From Coffea arabica (Eukaryota > Streptophyta > Magnoliopsida > Gentianales > Rubiaceae), in assembly GCF_036785885.1 (NCBI RefSeq), contig NC_092312.1, forward strand, positions 23,020,001 to 23,084,000: DNA of 64,000 nt, read 5' to 3'. The position numbers and the translations under genes are program-made. Each line of letters starts with the position of its first letter. Within the stretch, counting starts at the first letter, position 1. Below, one piece after another: positions 1 to 12,243 of the stretch. The notes beneath the pieces are model-generated. The model saw only the letters and a list, made by a program, of their open reading frames with translations. It ran no database searches and had not been told where the DNA came from.

Positions 1-2210
1 AGGAAACAATTTACATGGTTTTAAACTAAAATGTAACTAATTTCTCCACTAGAATATTAACACATAACTAAACAAATTCTCTGTAGTATTTCTTAAGGTG
101 ATGTATTTTGTTAGGTGTATTTTAAATTTGAGTATTTCTTAAGGTGTTTTGTGCATTTTAAATATTTTTTATATTTATTTTGGGTGTTTAAAATAAGACA
201 ATTTGATAGGAATTCATATTAATCTAACACTCTTTTGTATTTTTTAAGTTTTTTTGTTTCATATAACTTATTTTTACAAACTAATTTAGTATTTTAATCT
301 TTTAATTTTGACCCGTGCTATTGTTAGCTTCACTTTTATTTGAGAATCTTTTTTTTTTTTTTGCATGTATACGTATTTGGTACATATCTGAGACTTGGTG
401 TGTGGATAGCAAAAGAATCGTACTTAAATGGCTAAAGAGCCTCCCAGGACCAGGAGGAGGTCAGTTTGACTGGCGGAAGGCTGACAAGTAACTAGGGCCT
501 AATGGGGAGAGGTTGTGGTCCGAAGCAGAGACGGAGAAATGAGAAAAGTGGGGACCACTGGCGATTTCTCACCGTTGGATGGCCCAGATGTGGGACCTAC
601 CTCTGTTCCTTCTTTAGACTACACGTCTTTTCAAAAGCGGGCCGAAGCCTGAATGCATCATCACGTCGGCTGTCTTCTCTTTGCAGCCCGATCTGCACAA
701 ATCAATTCCTAACAGCCCCCGGATTAGGAATTTTAGTCTAGCATTACCACTCCTATTTTTTGACATTAGAAACAAGGGAGAAAATCCCACTAGCACCACT
801 AAAGGAGATAAAATAATTATGATAGTGATTTGCAACTATATATATTTTGTATGGCGTCTTCTGTTTTTGAAAATTTTATTATAATATACAAAGATTCGTC
901 TAACGAATGCCCAATAAAATTAATTAAGAAAAATTTATAAACGTACAGAAGGATAATAATTATTAATATATTATTCATAGAATAAATGAGTGTAAATTAA
1001 GTGTGTCAATGAGTGCTTAATGAGCATCCATAACCAAGAAAAAAGAAAAAACTCTCTGAATTAAGTCTGAAAATAGGGGATAGTGTATTATTTGAAATAT
1101 TATTTCGACTAATTACTGTAGCACTTTTTTATGATGTGATGTATGTGAGATAAAAAGATGATTGAAAATATAAAAAGGTGGGTTAAAAAATGTATTTGTG
1201 ATATAAGCGAAATATTATTTGGGATAAAAACACTATCCAAACAAACGCCTTTTGCTCAAAAGATATACTTGATAGTCAAAATCATAAAATTAAGTCTAAA
1301 CTCGAGGAAATTGTGGGGCTTTGGAATAAGGGATATCCTTTTCTTTGAATATATTATACCTACCGAAAAAGAAAAAAAGGAAAAGAGGGTTTTTTCTGTG
1401 GTGGGCGGGCGGGGGGTTTTGACGAAATACTAGAGGACAAAATACTTATGTTGATTAAGCTATAGAGTGGGCTTGAAGTTTAATAAATAGAGAATCTAAA
1501 GGCTCACTAATTGGGGAACATGGGACCCACAAACCCGTGCTTTTTTGACACATAATTACACTTCCTTCTTCGCTACCGCAGGTGTTATGTAACCAGTGGC
1601 AATAAAAACAAAGAATTTCCGCAGTTGGTGGTCGGAATTCTTTTGCTGAAAATAAGAAGGAATACAAGTGGGAATTACTGAATATCACCGCTTCGCTTTA
1701 CAACCTAAAAAGTAGAAAGTCAATTTGGGAATGTTGAAAATCATGACATGAATTGGAAGACTTGTTTTTGACTCGTAAATTTCCTAATACGTGTAATCTA
1801 CGTATAAATGCTAGCTTCTCCAAATCGATCAGTCCTTTATGCCTGGAATAGAGAAGGTTGCAAGCGATTTGAGAGCTAGCTTTCAAAGATCTAGAATCCG
1901 GACAATGGTAAACCCCAATCTTAAATGCTAGTGCATCAATGAACATTATTGTAGGACTGTTGTGCTTTTTGTTTGGACTCTTGTCCGGTTACTGTAAAGT
2001 TTTTACGATAAAATATAAAGCTACCGTTCCGATAGAAAAAAATGAGTTTTTGACCGGCAAACTATATAGATACAGGCAATTTTGAATTCATTTAAATTGC
2101 TATTTTATGAAATTTTTATTAAAAAAAATATTCTAACGATTTAATATATACGAAGTAAAAAAATAATTAAAATACAATCGAAACAAGGCCTAAAGAATCA
2201 AGTCTTGATT
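1..2210. other. intergenic, AT-rich, no gene seen
   Basis: No reading frame here looks like a gene. A patch at about 425-730 is clearly richer in G+C than its surroundings and could be a decayed promoter or exon, but I recognise nothing in it. A small inverted-repeat element lies at 1078-1238 (listed separately). About 1440-1970 is unremarkable. Confidence 0.6.
1078..1238. mobile_element. MITE, family with GGATAGTG termini
   Basis: The left end reads GGATAGTGTATTATTTGAAA. The reverse complement of the right end begins GGATAGTGTTTTTATCCC and then re-enters an AAATAATATTTC motif shared with the left arm, so the 161-bp unit has imperfect terminal inverted repeats of roughly 30 bp. It has no coding capacity. 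Related sequence occurs near 11763-11892 (opposite orientation) and 53831-53990. The shared internal motif is a GATGTGATG..GATAAAAAG..GATGA stretch. I could not identify a clean target-site duplication, so the superfamily is unassigned. Confidence 0.55.
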
Positions 2211-2211
2211 T

Positions 2212-2457
2212 TTTTTTCCAAAGCCGAAGTGACTTTTTGGCATTTTACAAACCTAATTCCACAGGAAACCACAAAAGCTGGCAACTCTTGTGGTTCCTGA
2301 GGAGACTTATAAATTATCCCAAACCCCCCCCAACATTCGATGTGGGATAACAACCTTAAGCAGGCGAGCTGCTTCTAAGACCTAAAGAGACCTCACTCAA
2401 TCCGGACTGGCTGTTGTCTTTTTTCCAAAGCCGAAGTGACTTTTTGGCATTTTACAA
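2212..2457. repeat. pair of 39-bp direct repeats flanking a hairpin
   Basis: An identical 39-bp sequence (T6 then CCAAAGCCGAAGTGAC...TTTTACAA) occurs at 2212-2250 and 2419-2457. The spacer holds an imperfect hairpin: GGAAACCACAAAAG at 2264-2277 pairs with CTCTTGTGGTTCC at 2285-2297. The whole unit is flanked by a 10-bp direct repeat AAGTCTTGAT at 2200-2209 and 2462-2471. This resembles an insertion with terminal direct repeats and a target duplication. The ends do not carry the TG..CA of an LTR, so I do not call it a TRIM element. Confidence 0.5.
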
Positions 2458-2471
2458 GCTGAAGTCTTGAT

Positions 2472-5400
2472 GGCTCATTATACTATTATAACTATGATCT
2501 TGTCTGTATTGGTTAAGAAGTCACCTGTTAAAAAATGCTACTATATCTAATCTGAACCCCCCCCCGCGCCCCCTACTTCTCCGATTCAAGTAAAAATAAA
2601 ATAAAAAAAAGTGAACAAAAGAAAAGCAGAGAAAACTCAGTAAGAAAAGTTAGTACCTGTCACAAATTCTTCATAATTAGTCAATAGAAAAGCAGGCTTC
2701 CTTCATACTATAGTACCCATACAATAAAAATGCAACAGAGTAAACAAACATTTCGTACTGCGCGCTAACAATACCGTTAGATGTTCCAGACACGCCTCTA
2801 ATAATTCGAAAACGACATTCGATGCCGTGGATTATTGTGAATCTCAAGGGATCAGGATTACTAGAACCTACCCTTGCTTTAAGAAGGAAAGGGCAGTGGG
2901 GATTGATGGGGAAGGAGGGGGGGGGGGGGGGGGGCGGCGCAGTGGGGAGGAGAAAGGGAACTAGTTAATCTTGGTCAACATGATGGAAACTTGCACTTGT
3001 CAGAATTGGATAGACAAATACCCGTTCCTATTCCTTTTTGTTTGGTCATGAAAATGAAAAGATTAAAGGAGGAAGGGACAATGTCGATGTAACAATTGAC
3101 AAAAGATAAAGGCAAGGTATTGACATTTGATACTTTGCAGTAAGCTGCCCCAAATGAAAAGGACAATATAATTATGTAACCTTGCTGATAATCATATGAT
3201 ATAGCATAAGCTTCGTATTTTCGAACAGCCAAAAAAAAAATCTATACATAAATCGTCCAAAGGCCAAGTAACTAAGAAATCTATTCATAGGCTTGGACGT
3301 ACTATTTTGCCTTAAAGATTAAAAAGAAAAAAAAAAAGGGAACACAATCCCAGGAAAATGTACGAGCTGGGAAAATACCATGAAATTATTGGATTCGGGG
3401 ACCCCCAAAGAAAACATGCACACATGCAGAGAAATGTCAATGAGGTGCAGAAACAAGAGCTGACAAAGAGGTCGAAACTTCAGAGCAGGAAATGGAAGAA
3501 AAAGACGTGTGAGCGTGCATGCTCCATCAGTATCCAGATAGTTGGTAGTCATGAGAGGACAGGACTTGTATATGTTGCTGTGACCATTGAAGCCCTGAAT
3601 GAATATTAACCCTAATTCCTTAGGAACAATTGATCAAGCAGCTGGCAGGGATTTGTCGGTCATGCTACTTTGATAGCGTATGCATGGCTGCATGCATGCA
3701 TTTGCATGATTCTATCGATCAAGGAGGGCTGGCTGGCTGTTTGGTGGTCACTGAAGTAGCCACTTGCGACAATAATGTCTTCGCTTCTCTCCCACCAGGC
3801 CAAGGGTCCGATGCTCGGCACCTAGCTTCCGCGAGCATCCAATACTCAAAGTCGCAAACTATTCTAGCATGGCTTGTTTTGATTTGCTCCATCATGCTAC
3901 ATACTATCATTATTGAAGCATAATAAGTTATAGTGTAGTATTCCCGCTTCAACTGCAGATTGATTGATTATTTTGTGCTAAATGAAGCAATGATGGGGAA
4001 TTAATAGAGAGTACTGTAGGGATCCATGCATGTCACGTCCCGTCCAAAACAGTCCATGCCTTTTCTAGGACTAATAATTTGAGGAAAGGCAACAGTGAGG
4101 GAGAGGGAAGAAGAGAGAGAGAGATAAGTTTTGGCGATTTTGAGTCCTATAATCATGGGTTAATTTTGATTGGTTTGAGGAATTTACAACACTCTACGAG
4201 TATAATCTCGTAAAGTATCAAAACAAAAAAAGTAGTATTGTAAGTTAATATTGGCTGGTCTGGATTAGTATTTTTTAGAGTTTTTGGAGAAAAATATACT
4301 ATAACGTTTTGATAAATGTAAGGTAAAAAAATTTTTGGGAAAAAATGACAATCCAAATATTGCTCAGCGAGATAAACTACAATTAGCCAACAGTTTATGG
4401 GCTACTGCAAAACGGAATCTTTTTTTTTTTTTTTCTCCTTTTCTTTCTTTCTTTCTTTATTTTAAGGTAGACTCTAAATCTTATAAGGGACAAGAATAGG
4501 GGATCTTTCACCTAACTACAAATTAAGCTGAGTTCAATTTGAGTTCCAGACACACACGTAACTAAATTAATATGGCCCTTTGCAAAGTCTTGGTTACTAT
4601 AACACTGATTACAAAGCAAGAGAACCAAAATTCTTGAATACGAGACTTTTTGTTGAACCCAAATTCAAGGATGAACGTTGAAAGATTTAAGAGTGGTTAC
4701 GACACATTTTTTGTTGTATAACACTCACCATATTGTGGCTGTTTTCTGGTCAAAACGTCAGGTTTTTCAGAGTTACGTGATTTTGTAATACTTACTTGAT
4801 GTAATTGTCGCGTTTTATATCATAATTACTAATGACTGCCAAATTTCAGTCCAAATGATCCATTCTTTCAGTAGAGTGTAATTTTGAATGACATAATGTA
4901 TCGAAGCCTTGAAAAAGACTTGTTAGACCAACAATGAGAGAAATCCTTGAAGAAACAAATAGTAAGAGACATAAATTAAGAAGAAATATGTTATTCTTAA
5001 GGAAGATAATCTTTGATTTTGATTTCAATGGTGAGTAAGACATTTGTTGTGTCAGCTTGAAAAGGAAACCAAGATTAAAAGTTGAAAAGATCAGGGGGAA
5101 ATTCAATAGTTTATGAATGTGATCCTCCTATTATCTAATTTTTTTCTTCTTGTATTATCTGTGCCTACGGGAGAACTTGACTAAGATGAATTCCGTTCTT
5201 GTTTTATTGTATGTGTCGCTTATTTTGAGAGAGCCACCAGGTCAACCGATGGCTCAATCTATTCTCCAAAACTATCTTCTTTTTTTTTTTTTTTTATCAT
5301 TTTACTACTTTAGATATCCTGCAATTGTACGTAAAACATATTAATCTAAAGACGACGGTGGGTTGCACATATTTAGATGAAAAAAATAATATACATGACA

Positions 5401-5680
5401 TGCTACTGCGTTCGATAATAATATGAACATTATGAATTAAGATATGTACGAAGTCAGTGTCAAGTGTGACACTTATTTATGAAGCTTTTAAAGTCCACAA
5501 CAGCTATGTTCAAATCTCCTTAATTGTTAGTCTAAATTCTTCTTCATTTCTTGATTCTTTTAGCTTCTTTAATTCGGTGGATAAGATTAAAAAAAAAAAT
5601 AGTACGAAAGGAGGAAAGACTTAGCGTGTTAATTTCTTAAGGTAGAGAGGTTTTTTGAATTAAAGTGACAGCTTTTGGTG
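2472..5680. other. intergenic, no gene seen
   Basis: The stretch is AT-rich with a C8-9 tract near 2560 and a long G tract near 2918-2934. Open frames around 3358-3609 and 3630-3923 have no recognisable domain, skewed composition and overlapping frames on the other strand, so I regard them as chance. A GA-rich tract lies at about 4095-4125, and T-rich tracts lie at about 4418-4460 and 5280-5297. Confidence 0.55.
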
Positions 5681-5689
5681 ACATGTAGG

Positions 5690-6415
5690 CAGGGTGGGTA
5701 AAATTATCTGATCACTGAAAATTCGTCATATCCGATTCAAAAATTAGGATATCCGATCTATATTATTCGATCAGATCAAAAGAGGGTCGGATACCCATTA
5801 AAAGGGGGCAGGTTAGTGTCACATAATTAAAAATTCGCGGGTATCCGACCCGCCCCGCATATATATTTTTTTATTTTTATACACATACTATAAAATAATA
5901 TTTTTATAACTAAATAAACAATTTTATTGAACAAATTACATTCTAAATATGAGAGACTATAGTTTATTTACAAGATTTATTTATAGAGGCAATGATCTTA
6001 TATTTTATAGAAAAGAATTTAATTAATGTGGAACATATATTTAAAAAAATGTGTTACTTATTTCAAAGTTTTATTGATTTTGAATTCTTTTAAATTTTTT
6101 CCCTTTTTCTTGAATTTTCTTCGCATGCTTGTTTCTTGGTGGGAGACTTTCTTGAGAAAAAAAATCTTTATTAAATCTTAAGTAAATGTGTAAAATACAA
6201 AATTTAGTATAAATTATTTTTTTTAAAACAAATTAAATAATAAGTGGGGCGAGACGAGTACTCGTTGACTCAACTCTATCTTATTAGGTACCCTATAATT
6301 GGGGAGCTGCTGATATGCGGAGCGGATAAGAGTCAGAAAATGACTGGTCCATAAGGTGTTAGTCGGATCAATCAGATGACGGACGGAGCAGGCAACTGAT
6401 CCACGCTCATGTCTA
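5690..6415. mobile_element. possible degenerate hAT-like element
   Basis: The left arm begins CAGGGTGGGTAAAATTATC. It contains GGGTATCCGACCCGCCCCGC, a composition typical of non-autonomous hAT elements of plants. The matching right end (about 6380-6408, ending GATCCACGCTC) is heavily mutated. A 9-bp direct repeat ACATGTAGG sits at 5681-5689 and 6415-6423, but a few bases separate the presumed right terminus from its copy. Boundaries are therefore tentative. Confidence 0.35.
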
Positions 6416-6633
6416 CATGTAGGTGGAAATTTTTTTCGCACTTTAGTTAGATTTCATCGAGGGTATTTATGAGAACACGTGTGATCCAATTTAGGCTCTG
6501 TTTTGATAGCTCAATTAAGCATTTAAATTTAATGAGTTCAAATCTTAATATATTCAAATGCGTTTAATAACAAAAAATAAAACATCTAAATTAATTAAGT
6601 GACATTAAATTTTCTAATCAAAACTTACTCCAG

Positions 6634-6865
6634 AAAATAAGTGGTATACTATTCACTTATTATTTAATCTGATATACGCTCAAATATATTAAATTTAGTT
6701 TTTAACAATTTAATAATTTAATGGATTCAAATTTCAGATTTCGAATTTTCGAAAAATATGTGATAAACTATTCATTTATCATTTAATGTGATATGCGCTC
6801 AAATGTATCAAATTTAGTTCTTAAAAATTTAATAACTTAATGAATTTAGATTTCAAATTCAATTT
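6634..6865. repeat. diverged tandem duplication, period about 119 bp
   Basis: The sequence starting AAAATAAGTGGTATACTATT at 6634 recurs in diverged form at 6753 (AAAATATGTGATAAACTATT). The two keep the same order of sub-motifs: ACTATTCA-TTAT, GATAT-CGCTCAAAT, AAATTTAGTT, and AATTTAATAA-TTAATG. No protein is encoded. Confidence 0.6.
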
Positions 6866-7893
6866 TATGAAACGCACTTTTTAGCTTTGTGGTTCTAGAG
6901 AGACACCTCTTTTGTACCATATAAATAGAAATGATAACTAACTATAAAGTTTTTGGAGAAAAGACTAGGCCATCATGTTGTTCTAACAAAATTTAAAGCA
7001 AACACATATCTAGATGACAGCAGATGTGATAGAGAAATAGAATTATGATAATCTCATTGCTTCATAGGTTTTTGTAAAAGAGCATTGGAAATTATAGCTT
7101 GAACGGTGGATAATCATGGAAAACTTATGTCACCTCCTTTACAGAATTTGAGAAAACCATTTGCACTTTCTACCACGCACAACAACAACATGAAAAAAGG
7201 AAACAGAAATTGAAGAGAAAGAATACAAGCATTTGATCAGCTATTTAACAGGAGTAGTTTATAGAAAATCTTAAATTCAGATCAACAAGATAACATGCAG
7301 GAAGTAAACATTTGGAGGATGCTACATATATATATATATATATTACCTTCAAAAGTTTTTGTAATAAGATGCACATCTCGCATGGTACAATGGATCTGAC
7401 TATGTATGCTGATCATAATTACATTGAGCTTTAAACTGTTGATGTGGACTAAGTATGTTAATAGCTAAGCTGATACAAATTGTCATGTGGGTCGCAAATC
7501 CCATGAAATTTGAAATTATAATGACCGGTGATTAAAATGATTAGCTCAATATTTTATTGCTGCTCATTAAGTCGCACCAGATTTCCCAAAAGCAAGGTGC
7601 TTTGTGGTATGGTACGTAGTGGGCCAATGGAAATACACAATTGCTCCTTGCTTTTTGAAAAGGGAAAAACAAAGAGGTCTTAAAGTCTGATGCAAGGGTA
7701 TTGGAATTAGAAAAAGTGGTGGCATTCAAAGGTGGGTTCCCTCAATGATTCCTTTTCACTGTTACGGTCCATCATACTTCCTTCCTTTATAGTGTGTGAT
7801 TTTCTGGATTTGTTTGTGGCTTGGTGGAAACACGAGTATATGCTTTGTCTTCAATTGAGATCGGAGTCTTGACTGCTAATTTAGGACTATACT

Positions 7894-8516
7894 TAGAGCT
7901 GTAAACGAATCGAATCGAACCGAGTATCTCATGTTTGAGTTCTGTTCGTTAAGCAGTTCGAGCAACGTTCGTGTTCGTTCGTTAATTTTCGAACTCCAAA
8001 CCTGTGTTCGTGTTCGGTTCGTTAAGTAAAATTCGTGTTCGAGTTCGAGTTCGAGTTCGGCTCGTTTAACATAAACGTTCGAAATGCTCGAATCCAAATT
8101 ATTTTATGCCTTAAATATGCCATGCAAATTATTAATCATTCTAAAAAATAATTAAAGCACTAAGTGACTAAATTCTATTATTCATTAACTATATAACTAA
8201 CATTAACATAAAAACAACAAATAAAACAAAGAAATTTGCCCTCCAAATATAAAAGTCCAGCCATAAAATTAACCCTAAATTTGTTAAATGATAATTATGT
8301 CTATGTTCGCGAACGTTCGTTAAAACTCGCGAACATGTTCGTGTTCGCGAACGTTCGTTAAAACTCGTGAACATGCTCGTGTTCGCTCGATTATTAATCG
8401 AACAAAAAAATTCGTTCGAATTCGGTTCGTTTAAAATTTCGAACGAGCCTTTCACGAACACGAACGAGCCGAAACGAACTGAGCTACCGAACAGCTCAGT
8501 TCGTTTAACAGCTCTA
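7894..8516. mobile_element. non-autonomous hAT element (623 bp)
   Basis: The left terminus is TAGAGCTGTAAACGAA. The reverse complement of the right terminus is TAGAGCTGTTAAACGAAC, giving a terminal inverted repeat with a single indel. A perfect 8-bp target-site duplication ACTATACT flanks it (7886-7893 and 8517-8524), which is the hAT hallmark. The interior is packed with GTTCG/CGAAC subterminal motifs of the kind hAT transposases bind. It also has two near-identical 38-bp tandem units at 8305-8342 and 8343-8380. Open frames seen across it arise from these repeats and are not genes. No transposase is present. Confidence 0.88.
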
Positions 8517-8524
8517 ACTATACT

Positions 8525-9732
8525 CAAGCTTTTGCTCCAATGTGCAACTCATAAGAGCTCCCCCCCCCCCAAACCCCTGAACACCTATCACCCCACAAAT
8601 AATTTCAGACCAAGATTTGAATCCTAATCTATCAGGCGAAAATTCAACTCCCTGACTACTATCTCCCACAGTTAATAATTCATGAGAGTTCGTTCTTGTG
8701 GATTAATTAGTAGTAATACAGGCAATATGACCTTATTATGGTCATATAAATAACAAACATAATATGATCTAAAGTCCAAATTTTGACTTACAGAAGTTAT
8801 GGTAATACACTTACGCAATTACCACATTTCAACCTGTCACTCTTTAAGGAATTCAAGAAGCTCAAAGCTCATGGTATGTAATTGGTCACACTGGGAGAAA
8901 GATTTTCTGAAGTGTAACTTGGTTAACGAATAAAAATACCAATTATATTCTTTTAACTAATGCAAGATGTATCTATAATTTGTCAAGATAACAGAAGAAA
9001 TATAGGAGCATTTTTCAAAGCTTGAAGCCAGAATATTTTGCTAGACATGAGCCCACGCACTTCTACCCAGAAAATCTTCAGGTACGGAAGTCTCTGCTAT
9101 ATCCAGGGGATCATCCGAGAAAGAAAGAAGCTCGGACTGGGCTGAAAGCTGCTCATTATTGTGGTTTGTGTTAACAAGGTAAGGTGGATCAAAGAATTTG
9201 AGTGAAAGGGATGCGATTCACGAAATAGGCTGTAGCCCAAACGGTGAGGAGATTGGCGGGATAGCAGGCCCAGCTTTACGCCGAGTTCATAGAAAATGAT
9301 GGAGGTTGAATTTGTCAAGGACATCATGCAAGGTTCCTGGAGAAATAAGTCAAGTATCATTTAATATATATATATAAATATACACACACAGGGGAGAAGA
9401 AGTAAGATTTAAAAAGGCAAGAGAGAAACATCCTAGAAATACATTTTGTGCTTAAAAGCGTTTACGTTTGTAAACACAACCCTCAAATGAGGCCTTAAAC
9501 ATAAAACTTCCAATTTTGGGATCTTCACTTTAGTCATTAGATTAGACTTCTCGACAACTGAAGTACTATTTTGTTACTCTACTATAGTCTTATACATTTG
9601 CTTTCAGTTGCAAACACAAATTGAGTTAATTGGTAAGGACGAGTCATTTTCTTACAAAAGGTCATGCATTTGAATTCTGCTGTTGATGTGATGTGTTTGA
9701 ATCTAGCTATCGATGTGATATGTTGATTGGTA
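8525..9732. other. intergenic, no gene seen
   Basis: There is a C10 tract at about 8560-8570, then AT-rich single-copy-looking sequence. A minus-strand open frame at 9097-9360 has no recognisable domain. I see no RNA gene or transposon termini. Confidence 0.55.
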
Positions 9733-9990
9733 ATCTGTAAAAACTTTTATAAGCAACCTATGATTTCGGAGAAATTCTCTGATCTCGCTATCAAATATCT
9801 CCATAAACAACTTATGATTTTGGAGGTATGCCCTAATCCCATCGCTAATGCAAGACTTGTATCTATAAGAACTTTTGTAAGCAACTTATGGTCCAATAGT
9901 TCCAGAGATTTGTGTTTGTGAACGATCTATAAAAGCTTTTGTAAACAACTTATGGTCTCGTAGTTCCAGAGGCATGTCCTGATCCGAGTC
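9733..9990. repeat. four diverged tandem units, period 64 bp
   Basis: Units begin at 9733, 9797, 9861 and 9925, an exact 64-bp register. Each carries a version of ATCT-TAAAA-CTTTT-TAA-CAACTTATG followed by a GAG-containing tail. The third and fourth units are the closest pair, both with TATAA-A-CTTTTGTAA-CAACTTATGGTC and a TAGTTCCAGAG motif. The units are too diverged and stop-interrupted to encode a repeat protein. Confidence 0.6.
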
Positions 9991-11181
9991 AAATTCACCA
10001 AAACTTCAGTTTATATACACACACACACATGAGATTCCTTTTGTATTTCTTTCCTTTCTATATATGTAATTCTTGTTCATCTTATAGTCGTTATTATAGC
10101 AATCAATTTTCAGGAAACAACTTACGGGGAGGAATAATCAAAACAGGAGAAAGAGAATGAAGCCAAGAGATGAGCATTGAATTTACATATGGATGATATG
10201 TAAGTTTCTTTTAGGAATAAGCTGATGTTAGAATAGCCATTTATCATAAAATTCATCGATACTGTCAGGAAGTGAACTTGTTGGACTGTTAAGCGCCGTC
10301 TCGATTCACATAGATGTCTTTATCTTTAACAACTAGCGTACTTTTCTTTCACAAATGTTGCTTACTTCAGATTCCAAAATCTGTCCATTTTAATCAACTG
10401 TTGCGTTCACTTCCCCCTAGTAGGGGCGGCTCCGGGGTTAACAACTTGATACTGCCCCTTGAGAAGAAATGAAGTTGTTCTCCTAGGAAAATGAAGGATA
10501 ACAGGTTACTCTCAGTAAGCAATCACGAATAAGGCAACAAAAAAGTATAAAATGATTCCCTTCTATTTTTTTCCCATTACAAAAAAAAAAAAAAAAAAAA
10601 ATCTTTTTTCCTGGTTTCAACCTTGGTTTCGTAGAAAAACTACTTGAGCCACTTCAATTTCCAAATGTAATTTACATCCTAGAACAATCTTTAGCTTATT
10701 TTGAAGGAAGAGATTTGATTGTTTCTTCATGTGCTAATCCGCAGTCCCGTTAAAACATGTTTTCAGAGAATCATAGATCGCTTATAATAATTTTTCCTAT
10801 AGATCACACACTGATTGAGCCTACTCGTGTTGGCTCCTGCTACTAATGTTGATTGTGTAACGGAGCAGAAAACCATCTATCGAGGTAATTGTAAAATTAG
10901 TAAAATTTTAAAATTATAAAGGGTATTCATTTAAACGTTGCAAGTAGATCCGTGAGTTCCAACTTTTAACATGCCAGAGTTCAATGCATTTGTGTGCGAA
11001 TGTAGGAGAGTAGTGGAATTAATTAATGGCAGATAGATTTTACCAGGCAGTCGTATAGACATATCCTCTCAAAGATTGAGATTGGAGTATGAGATGAATC
11101 TAGAAAAAATAATCAGTTAATTAATGCTACAAAAAAATTGCAAAGTTATAAATCATATAGATTCATGTAATTGCTATATTG

Positions 11182-11460
11182 CTTTTTTTTTTTGGTCAAC
11201 ACAGGGGGTGTCCGGGTTAATTCTTACGGGATTCGACTAATTTCCTGTGCCTCGGGAGAGGAGGCCTCACTCCACACCGAACACGTTAATAACGAAACTC
11301 GATTCTTGGACAAGCCAGGAAGATCGCCATACATTAAAGGAGGGAAAGTGGACCGCTCAAGCTATTCCGTGGGGGCAGAAGACCAGCCACGTAATTGACG
11401 TAGCAAAGACGGCAAGCCGCCTAGCCCCATCGACTTTTGTATGACTTGCTCCTTTGCTCC
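11182..11460 (-). mobile_element. possible decayed SINE-like retroelement
   Basis: A T-tract at about 11182-11194 is followed by TTGGTCAACACAGGGGGTGT and GATTCGACTAATTTCCTGTG. This arrangement (T-tract, then GGTGTCCGGG and CGACTAAT motifs, then GC-richer body) resembles an antisense copy of a tRNA-related plant SINE. I cannot identify intact pol III boxes or a target duplication, so both family and boundaries are uncertain. Confidence 0.3.
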
Positions 11461-11762
11461 ACCTTTCAAACATGCACTCAAAATTAATCCTCACATTCAT
11501 CCACATAAACATTTTTCAAGAAAAATTTTAGTCTGAAGCAAAGTAGCAAAATAATACTCCATTTAACTCAAAAAGATCATAAAAACATAAAGAAGTGGCC
11601 CCAGTATTATATTTTTTGGTCAAAGTATACATTTTTTGTGTGCAAAACTATTATAATTCGTGGGATGAGTGATAATTTTCAAATATTAATAATTGATCCA
11701 CTTTTTCTGTTTTATTGTGCTCATATTCTATCATTAGAGCACCAAATAGAAAAAACGAAGTG

Positions 11763-11892
11763 GATTATTTGTAAAAATTTATTTTCTTATATCATCAACT
11801 TATTTTTTAATTAATTAATTATTTCATATACATCATATTAAAAAAATATTATAATATATTTTTTAAAAGTTTTTTCAAACAATCTACTATCC
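11763..11892 (-). mobile_element. MITE relative of the 1078-1238 family
   Basis: Read on the minus strand, the segment begins GGATAGTAGATTGTTTGAAA and continues through a TATGATGTATATGAAATAATT stretch, paralleling the left arm of the element at 1078-1238. The distal end is not clear. It has no coding content. Confidence 0.4.
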
Positions 11893-12221
11893 AAACAGCT
11901 CTGCTTAAATGCCCAAATCACTGATCCAAATTTATTTTGTTCCAGAAAAGGAAAAATACTTCTAATAAAAAATTATTATTATTATTCCACTTAAAAGTAA
12001 GAAGGAAATTATAAAAGTTGAGAAGCCACGTATGAAATACGTCAACGTCTGTCTATTTTGCGGGAACTTGAAAGCGGTTGCCAAAGCTTTATTAAGAGCG
12101 CATTGCAGTTGTTAAACTTCCACTCTTCTACTCCCACCCGACGCTTGAATTCATTCAAGGTTTATCGAACCGACAGTTTCTCTCTCTACCTGTATATACA
12201 TACATATATTTATATCCATCT

Positions 12222-12238
12222 GTATATATATATATACA
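12222..12238. repeat. TA microsatellite just upstream of VAD1-like ATG
   Basis: A TATATATATATA run followed by CACC precedes the start codon at 12244. It falls in the expected 5' UTR or core promoter. Its closeness to the ATG means it is probably transcribed leader, not the functional TATA box. Confidence 0.6.
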
Positions 12239-12243
12239 CCGCC

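Larger units (their letters stand above)
9991..12057. other. intergenic to VAD1-like promoter, no other gene
   Basis: It contains an AC microsatellite near 10016-10028, a poly-A tract near 10580-10600, a possible SINE-like remnant (11182-11460) and a MITE relative near 11763-11892. The stretch from about 11900 to 12243 should contain the promoter and 5' UTR of the gene that starts at 12244. Pyrimidine-rich sequence (about 12175-12190) and TA-rich sequence lie just before the ATG. Confidence 0.5.

Noticed and set aside
8189..8527. 112-codon minus-strand frame and its plus-strand partner
   Set aside because: Lies within the hAT element and reflects its CGAAC repeats.
12058..12243. Upstream extension of the VAD1-like first exon
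   Set aside because: The frame opens at TTG, not ATG, and covers pyrimidine-rich and TA-repeat leader sequence. The ATG at 12244 has a GCC context before it and starts the family-like Ser-rich N-terminus.
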